Assembly (NCBI GenBank): GCA_963805495.1
Contig: CAWDUQ010000005.1
Coordinates: 248,001-312,000, forward strand
Direction of reading: 5' to 3'
DNA length: 64,000 nucleotides
Source of the DNA: DAHUXD01 sp963805495
Lineage (GTDB): Bacteria > Acidobacteriota > Thermoanaerobaculia > UBA5066 > Gp7-AA6
The position numbers and the translations under genes are program-made. How positions within the stretch are numbered: the first letter of the stretch is position 1; every line of letters begins with the position of its first letter. The notes below the pieces were generated by a model, which saw only the letters and a list, made by a program, of their open reading frames with translations, did not search any database and was not told where the DNA came from. Positions 59,808 to 64,000 of the stretch are shown here, piece after piece.

Positions 59808-62012
59808 GTGCGTAAGGCGGCGTTCCTCCTGGGTTTCGCGGTTCTCGCGGCCGCGGGCTGGTGGATCTACCGCAACTCCTCCATCGTGCGGCTGCGCGCG
59901 GAGTTCCGGCCCTGGATGGCGCGGCTGGAGCGCTGGCGGGACGCCAACGAGGCGATCCGGCGTGCGGTGCGGAACCGCGAGACGACGGCGGCGGACCCGG
60001 AGGGAATCGCACAGCTGCGCGCGTGGTCCTGGAACGGGCTCGACCGGCTGGCCTACGTCGACTACCGCGTGGAGAAGCCGGAGCACGATGGCGAGTCGAC
60101 GACGGGGCGCGTGACGTATGCCATCGGCGGTTTTCGCAGCGACGGAGCGCGGGTGGAGCGGTCGGCCTCGGTGATCGTGACCAGCGAAGCCCCCTCACCC
60201 CGACCCTCTCCCGCCGGGGGAGGGGGCGGAGTGCGGCTGCGCTTCGAGGGGCCGATTGGCGAACGCATCGAGACCTCCCCGCGCTTTCGCGACGCCACCG
60301 CCGAGGCCGGCCTGGGTGCGCCCCGGCGGGACCCGCCGATCGACAAGGTCAACCATCTCGTCACCGACCTGTGGCCGGGCTCGGGAGTCGCGGTCCTCGA
60401 CTTCGACCGCGACGGCGCCGAGGACCTCTTCGTCGGCGACGGCGTGCGCTCGATCCTCTACCGGGGCGACGGCGCCGGGCGCTTTGCGGACGTCACCGAA
60501 AAGGCTCGCCTCGCGACATCGCCGACGCAAGGCATCCCGGCGACGGGCCTCGCGGCGGGCGACGTGGACGGCGACGGGTATCCCGACCTTCTCGTAACCG
60601 ACGCCTTCGGTCCGACGCGTCTCTTCCGCAACCGCGGCGACGGGACGTTCGAGGAGACGACGGCTTCCTCCGGCATCGCCGTTCCGGCCAACGCCCGCTC
60701 CGCCGCATTCGCGGACGTCGACGGCGACGGCGATCTCGACCTCTTCGTCGCCGTCACCGGCGACTACTACAGCCAGATGCCGGACCCCGCCTTCGACGCG
60801 AAGGACGGCCGCGCCAACTTCCTCTACCTCAACGACGGCCATGGCCGCTTCACGGACTCGACGAAGGCCTGGGGCATCGCCGGCGAGACGCGCTGGACGC
60901 TCTCGGCGCTCTTCCAGGACTACGACCAGGACGGGCGCGAGGACCTCATGCCGACGAACGACTTCGGCCTGAAGAACCTCTACCGCAACGTCGGAGGCCG
61001 CTTCGAGGACGTCGCGAAGAAGGCCGGCACGCTCGCGCGCGCGTACGGCATGTCGGGCGCCTGGGCGGACTACGACGGCGACGGCCGGCCCGACGTCTAC
61101 ACGACGGGTACGGACACGCAGTGGTACTTCCTCCACGAGTATCCGTCGATCCCCGTCAGCTTCTTCGGGCGCATCTTCCTCTCGACAGCCGTCCAGTGGT
61201 GCGAGGACATGGCATCGGGCAACACGCTCCTCCTCCAGCGCCCCGACCACACCTTCGAGGACGCAACCTCCCGCTCGGGCGCGAAGCACGCCGGCTGGAA
61301 CTGGAGCTCGATCTCGGCCGACCTCGACGACGACGGCTGGCCAGACATCTACGCCACCAACGGCCTCTGGGGCGACGGTCGGGACCGCGACGTCGAGCTC
61401 GAGTTCTGGTGGCAGACGCTGGCGTACTGGGACGACTACGTCGCCGGAACGCGGACGTTCGACCGGAAGGGCGCGGGGATCAACGGCATCGAACGCGACC
61501 GCTTCTTCCGAAACCGCGGCGGCGCAGCCGCGGGATCCCCGCTCTTCGAGGACCGGGCCTTTCTCGACGGACTCGACCTCGAGACGAACGGCCGCGCCGC
61601 CGTCGCCTTCGACGCCAACGGCGACGGCGCGCTCGACATCTTCGTTCGCTCGGTGCAGGCCCCCGAGGCGCTCTTCCTCGGGTCGCGCCGTCCCGACGAG
61701 CACTACCTGCGGCTGCGCCTTTCCGGCGCGCCGGGCAGCGACAACCGGGACGGGATCGGCGCGCGGATCGAGGCGCGTTTGCCGGGCGGCCGCCGCATCG
61801 TGACGGAGAACGCCAACGCGAGCGGTTACCTTTCGACGGGCAGTCCCATCGTCCACCTCGGGCTCGGCAAGGCCGAGTCGGTCGAGAGCCTCGTCGTCAC
61901 GTGGCCTTCCGGCAAGGTCCAGAACCTGGGACGGATCGACGCCGTCGACCGCGAGCTCCGCGTCGACGAAGCCGGATCCGCCGCCGGGGTTTCGTCCGCG
62001 CCGCCGCGTTAG
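59808..62012 (+). CDS. CRTAC1-type FG-GAP/VCBS protein with ASPIC/UnbV domain
   Basis: A 734-residue protein. It begins with a membrane-targeting segment (AFLLGFAVLAAAGWWIYR), then a 60-residue region with a Ser-Pro-Arg/Gly-rich insert (about 130-150) encoded by a palindromic repeat. FG-GAP/VCBS-type blades follow (about 180-600), with calcium-binding DFDRDGAEDLFVGDG, GDVDGDGYPDLLV, DVDGDGDLDLFVAV, DYDQDGREDLMPTND and ADYDGDGRPDVYT. The C-terminus (about 640-734) is an ASPIC/UnbV domain (YLRLRLSGAPGSDNRDGIGA, LGLGKAESVESLVVTWPSG). It is a surface or periplasmic propeller; function is unknown. GTG 59808 is chosen since it precedes the signal. Confidence 0.88.
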   Translation: MRKAAFLLGFAVLAAAGWWIYRNSSIVRLRAEFRPWMARLERWRDANEAIRRAVRNRETTAADPEGIAQLRAWSWNGLDRLAYVDYRVEKPEHDGESTTGRVTYAIGGFRSDGARVERSASVIVTSEAPSPRPSPAGGGGGVRLRFEGPIGERIETSPRFRDATAEAGLGAPRRDPPIDKVNHLVTDLWPGSGVAVLDFDRDGAEDLFVGDGVRSILYRGDGAGRFADVTEKARLATSPTQGIPATGLAAGDVDGDGYPDLLVTDAFGPTRLFRNRGDGTFEETTASSGIAVPANARSAAFADVDGDGDLDLFVAVTGDYYSQMPDPAFDAKDGRANFLYLNDGHGRFTDSTKAWGIAGETRWTLSALFQDYDQDGREDLMPTNDFGLKNLYRNVGGRFEDVAKKAGTLARAYGMSGAWADYDGDGRPDVYTTGTDTQWYFLHEYPSIPVSFFGRIFLSTAVQWCEDMASGNTLLLQRPDHTFEDATSRSGAKHAGWNWSSISADLDDDGWPDIYATNGLWGDGRDRDVELEFWWQTLAYWDDYVAGTRTFDRKGAGINGIERDRFFRNRGGAAAGSPLFEDRAFLDGLDLETNGRAAVAFDANGDGALDIFVRSVQAPEALFLGSRRPDEHYLRLRLSGAPGSDNRDGIGARIEARLPGGRRIVTENANASGYLSTGSPIVHLGLGKAESVESLVVTWPSGKVQNLGRIDAVDRELRVDEAGSAAGVSSAPPR

Positions 62013-62025
62013 ACTAGGCGGACCC

Positions 62026-63630
62026 ATGGAGACTCCGGCCCGCGGACCGCTCGAGCCCCTTCACTATGACGTCGTCGTCGCGGGCGGCGCCGTCTCCGGC
62101 GCGTCGACCGCGATCCTGCTCAAGCGCGAGAAGCCGGAGCTCAGGGTCCTCGTCGTCGAGAAGACCGACCGGTTCGATTGGAAGGTTGGCGAGTCGACGG
62201 TCGAAGTCTCGGCCTATTTCCTGACGCGCGTCCTCAAGCAGTACCGCCACCTCTCGCAGGACCAGCTCCCCAAGCAGGCCTTTCGCTTCTGGTTCCACAA
62301 CGACGACGTCACGTGCCTGCAGGAAGCCTCCGAGACCGGGCCGACGATGCTCGCGCGCACGCCGTCCTTCCAGCTCGACCGCGCGAAGCTCGACGAGAAA
62401 CTCCTGCAGGTCGCCCGGGAGGAGGGCTCCGAGGTCTGGCGTCCGGCGAAGGTCGCCGCGTGGACGCTCGGCGAGGGCGCCGCCCCGAACACCCTGACGG
62501 TCGAGAAGAGCGACGGCACGACGGCGACGGTGACCTGCCGCTGGCTCGTCGACGCGACCGGACGGCAGGCAATGCTCGCGCGCAAGCGCGGAGGGGTGAC
62601 TCCCATCGATTCGCACGCGACGGCCGCGATCTGGGTCCGCTACGCCGGCGTCAAGGACATGGACGGAGTCGAGATCGCCGGCACCGACCCCGCCAACCCG
62701 TGGTCGCGCGCCGTGCTGACGGCGCGGCGCCTGGCAACGAACCACTTCACGGGCTGGGGCTACTGGATCTGGTTCATCCCGCTGAAGGACGGCGAGACGA
62801 GCGTCGGCCTCGTCTGGGACAAGCGCCTCGTCGACCCCGAGGGCGGCACGCCCCTCGAGAAACTGACGCGGTTCCTCGACCGCAATCCGCTGTCCCGGCA
62901 GCTCATCGAAGGCGCGACACCGATCGAGGGCGACTGCCGCTACTACGCGCACCTGCCCTACTTCGTCGACAAGTTCGTCGGGCCGGGCTGGGCGCAGGTC
63001 GGCGACGCGGGCGGGTTCATCGATCCCTTCTACTCGCCGGGCCTCGACCAGATGGCCTTTTCCGTCTGGACGCGCACGCGGTTGATCCTCGAGGACCTCT
63101 CGGGCGCGCCCGCCGACGAGATGACGAAGGCCTACGCCCAGCACAACCGCCGGTATGACCGGTACTTCAAGTACTTCTACGAGTCGATCTACCGCGACAA
63201 GTACTACGTCCTGGGCGACTACGACACCATGACGATCGCCTTCCTTCTCGACACCGCGCTCTACTACTTCGCGGCCGTCATGCCGATCTACCGCTGGTCG
63301 CACGAGCGGCTCGGGGTGCCGCCGTTCTTCGAGGACGGCGCGGAGATCGGCTTCTACCCGATCCGTTTCTACAACCGGCGGCTGGTGAAAATCGCGCAGC
63401 GCAAGAAGGCGCTCGGCATCTACGGCAACCACAACGCCGGCCGGCGGCCGAAGTTCGTGGGCTTCTCGATCCGCGGCTCCATGTGGGTCATGCTCTTCCA
63501 CGGGCTCCTGCGCTGGGGCAAGGCCGAGCTCGCCAACGCCTGGACCCACGTCGTCCGGCCGAAGCCGCTTCCGAAGCCCGAATCGGCGGCCGCCCCGGCC
63601 CCCGAGCCGCAGAGCATCTCGGCGCGCTGA
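62026..63630 (+). CDS. FAD-dependent oxidoreductase of the flavin-dependent halogenase type
   Basis: A 534-residue flavoprotein. The N-terminal GGAVSGASTAILLKREKP is the FAD-binding motif, and WKVGESTVEVSAYF matches the halogenase/geranylgeranyl-reductase FAD loop. Also visible are LVDATGRQAMLAR, the Trp-X-Trp-X-Ile-Pro motif (GYWIWFIPL) characteristic of tryptophan-halogenase relatives, and VGDAGGFIDPFYSPGLDQM. The catalytic Lys of true halogenases could be the one in PKQAFRFWF, but this is uncertain. The C-terminal 120 residues are extra. It starts 13 bp after the ASPIC gene; an SDR gene follows 10 bp later. Substrate unknown. Confidence 0.88.
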   Translation: METPARGPLEPLHYDVVVAGGAVSGASTAILLKREKPELRVLVVEKTDRFDWKVGESTVEVSAYFLTRVLKQYRHLSQDQLPKQAFRFWFHNDDVTCLQEASETGPTMLARTPSFQLDRAKLDEKLLQVAREEGSEVWRPAKVAAWTLGEGAAPNTLTVEKSDGTTATVTCRWLVDATGRQAMLARKRGGVTPIDSHATAAIWVRYAGVKDMDGVEIAGTDPANPWSRAVLTARRLATNHFTGWGYWIWFIPLKDGETSVGLVWDKRLVDPEGGTPLEKLTRFLDRNPLSRQLIEGATPIEGDCRYYAHLPYFVDKFVGPGWAQVGDAGGFIDPFYSPGLDQMAFSVWTRTRLILEDLSGAPADEMTKAYAQHNRRYDRYFKYFYESIYRDKYYVLGDYDTMTIAFLLDTALYYFAAVMPIYRWSHERLGVPPFFEDGAEIGFYPIRFYNRRLVKIAQRKKALGIYGNHNAGRRPKFVGFSIRGSMWVMLFHGLLRWGKAELANAWTHVVRPKPLPKPESAAAPAPEPQSISAR

Positions 63631-63640
63631 ATCGGGGCGC

Positions 63641-64000
63641 ATGCCGACGGCCCTCATCACGGGAGCCTCGAGCGGAATCGGGCTCGAGCTCGCCTCGGTG
63701 GCGGCCCGCGATCGCCACGACCTCGTCCTCCTCGCGCGCAACCGGGAGCGGCTGGAATCGATCGGCCGCGGCCTCGCCGAGGAGTACGGCGTGCGGACGA
63801 CGATTCTCGCGAAGGACCTCCGGGAAAGGTCGGCGCCGTCGGAGATCGGCCGCGATCTCGCCGAGCGCGGCATCGCGGTCGACGTCCTCGTGAACAACGC
63901 CGGGTTCGGCCTCTACGGGTTCTTCGCGGAGACGCCGCTCGACCGCGAGCTCGAAATGATCCAGGTCAACATCGCCGCGCTGACGCACCTGACGAAGGTC
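63641..64000 (+). CDS. Short-chain dehydrogenase/reductase (3' end outside window)
   Basis: The first 120 residues of an SDR enzyme: MPTALITGASSGIGLELASV is the NAD(P)-binding TGxxxGxG motif, LVLLARNRERL the basic NADP side, and VDVLVNNAGFG the NNAG motif. The catalytic Tyr-Lys lies past the window edge. It follows the oxidoreductase by 10 bp and probably works in the same pathway. Confidence 0.92.
   Translation, partial: MPTALITGASSGIGLELASVAARDRHDLVLLARNRERLESIGRGLAEEYGVRTTILAKDLRERSAPSEIGRDLAERGIAVDVLVNNAGFGLYGFFAETPLDRELEMIQVNIAALTHLTKV

Overview
The window is a GC-rich, densely packed bacterial chromosome segment with no phage or plasmid core genes. Several traits fit Acidobacteriota, perhaps the Thermoanaerobaculia: large Ser/Thr kinases carrying TPR or TolB-like tails, an ECF sigma factor fused in operon with one kinase, a divergent Hfq-like LSm protein, secreted proteins ending in cysteine-bearing S-layer-homology (SLH) modules, CRTAC1/ASPIC and BNR-type propeller proteins, and dispersed palindromic repeats. 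The assignment is inference from gene content, not from a marker phylogeny. lspA and secreted lipoproteins suggest an ordinary diderm envelope.

Layout. 1-7.3 kb: end of an ABC export system (ATPase, HlyD adaptor), a class III type sirtuin, icd-purE, a DUF4126 membrane protein, a TPR protein, lspA with a tiny secreted protein, and three short Cys-pair proteins. 7.6-17.4 kb: a 2837-residue cyclic beta-1,2-glucan synthase plus gene debris (BON, alcohol dehydrogenase and VIT fragments), bounded by two inverted copies of a ~198 bp repeat. 17.4-30.2 kb: secreted and surface functions, including a class II aldolase-like protein, a YncE/phosphoesterase, three SLH-tailed proteins, a GT-C glycosyltransferase, a VIT/CCC1 transporter, a eukaryote-type GH47 mannosidase and a MOSC protein. 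30.4-42.3 kb: signalling, with an ECF sigma/kinase operon, an SLH beta-helix protein, a kinase followed by a kinase-less paralogue that appears frameshifted, tRNA-fMet, a lipocalin and a third kinase.

42.3-48.2 kb: a pgm-eno-ftsB operon with 4-bp overlaps, a divergent CAP-domain lipoprotein and receiver-like pair, a candidate orphan small RNA with its own promoter and terminator, ricT (PSP1) and the Hfq-like gene. 48.2-48.8 kb is a mosaic array of palindromic and 74-bp repeats. 48.8-54.4 kb is an exopolysaccharide or O-antigen type operon (three GT2, one GT4, one polyprenyl-phosphate sugar transferase). 54.5-64 kb: serS, a methyltransferase ending in a REP-like palindrome, DUF502, a propeller protein, tRNA-Ser(GCU), a creatininase-family protein, an ASPIC/VCBS protein, a flavin-dependent halogenase-like oxidoreductase and the start of a short-chain dehydrogenase.

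The strongest unexplained signals are the orphan small RNA at about 46.76-46.89 kb, the palindromic repeat family that has entered the ends of coding sequences, the repeated truncated copies of tRNA 3' ends, and the set of cysteine-containing SLH-tailed surface proteins around GH47. No single new multi-gene defence or biosynthetic system could be demonstrated by reading alone.
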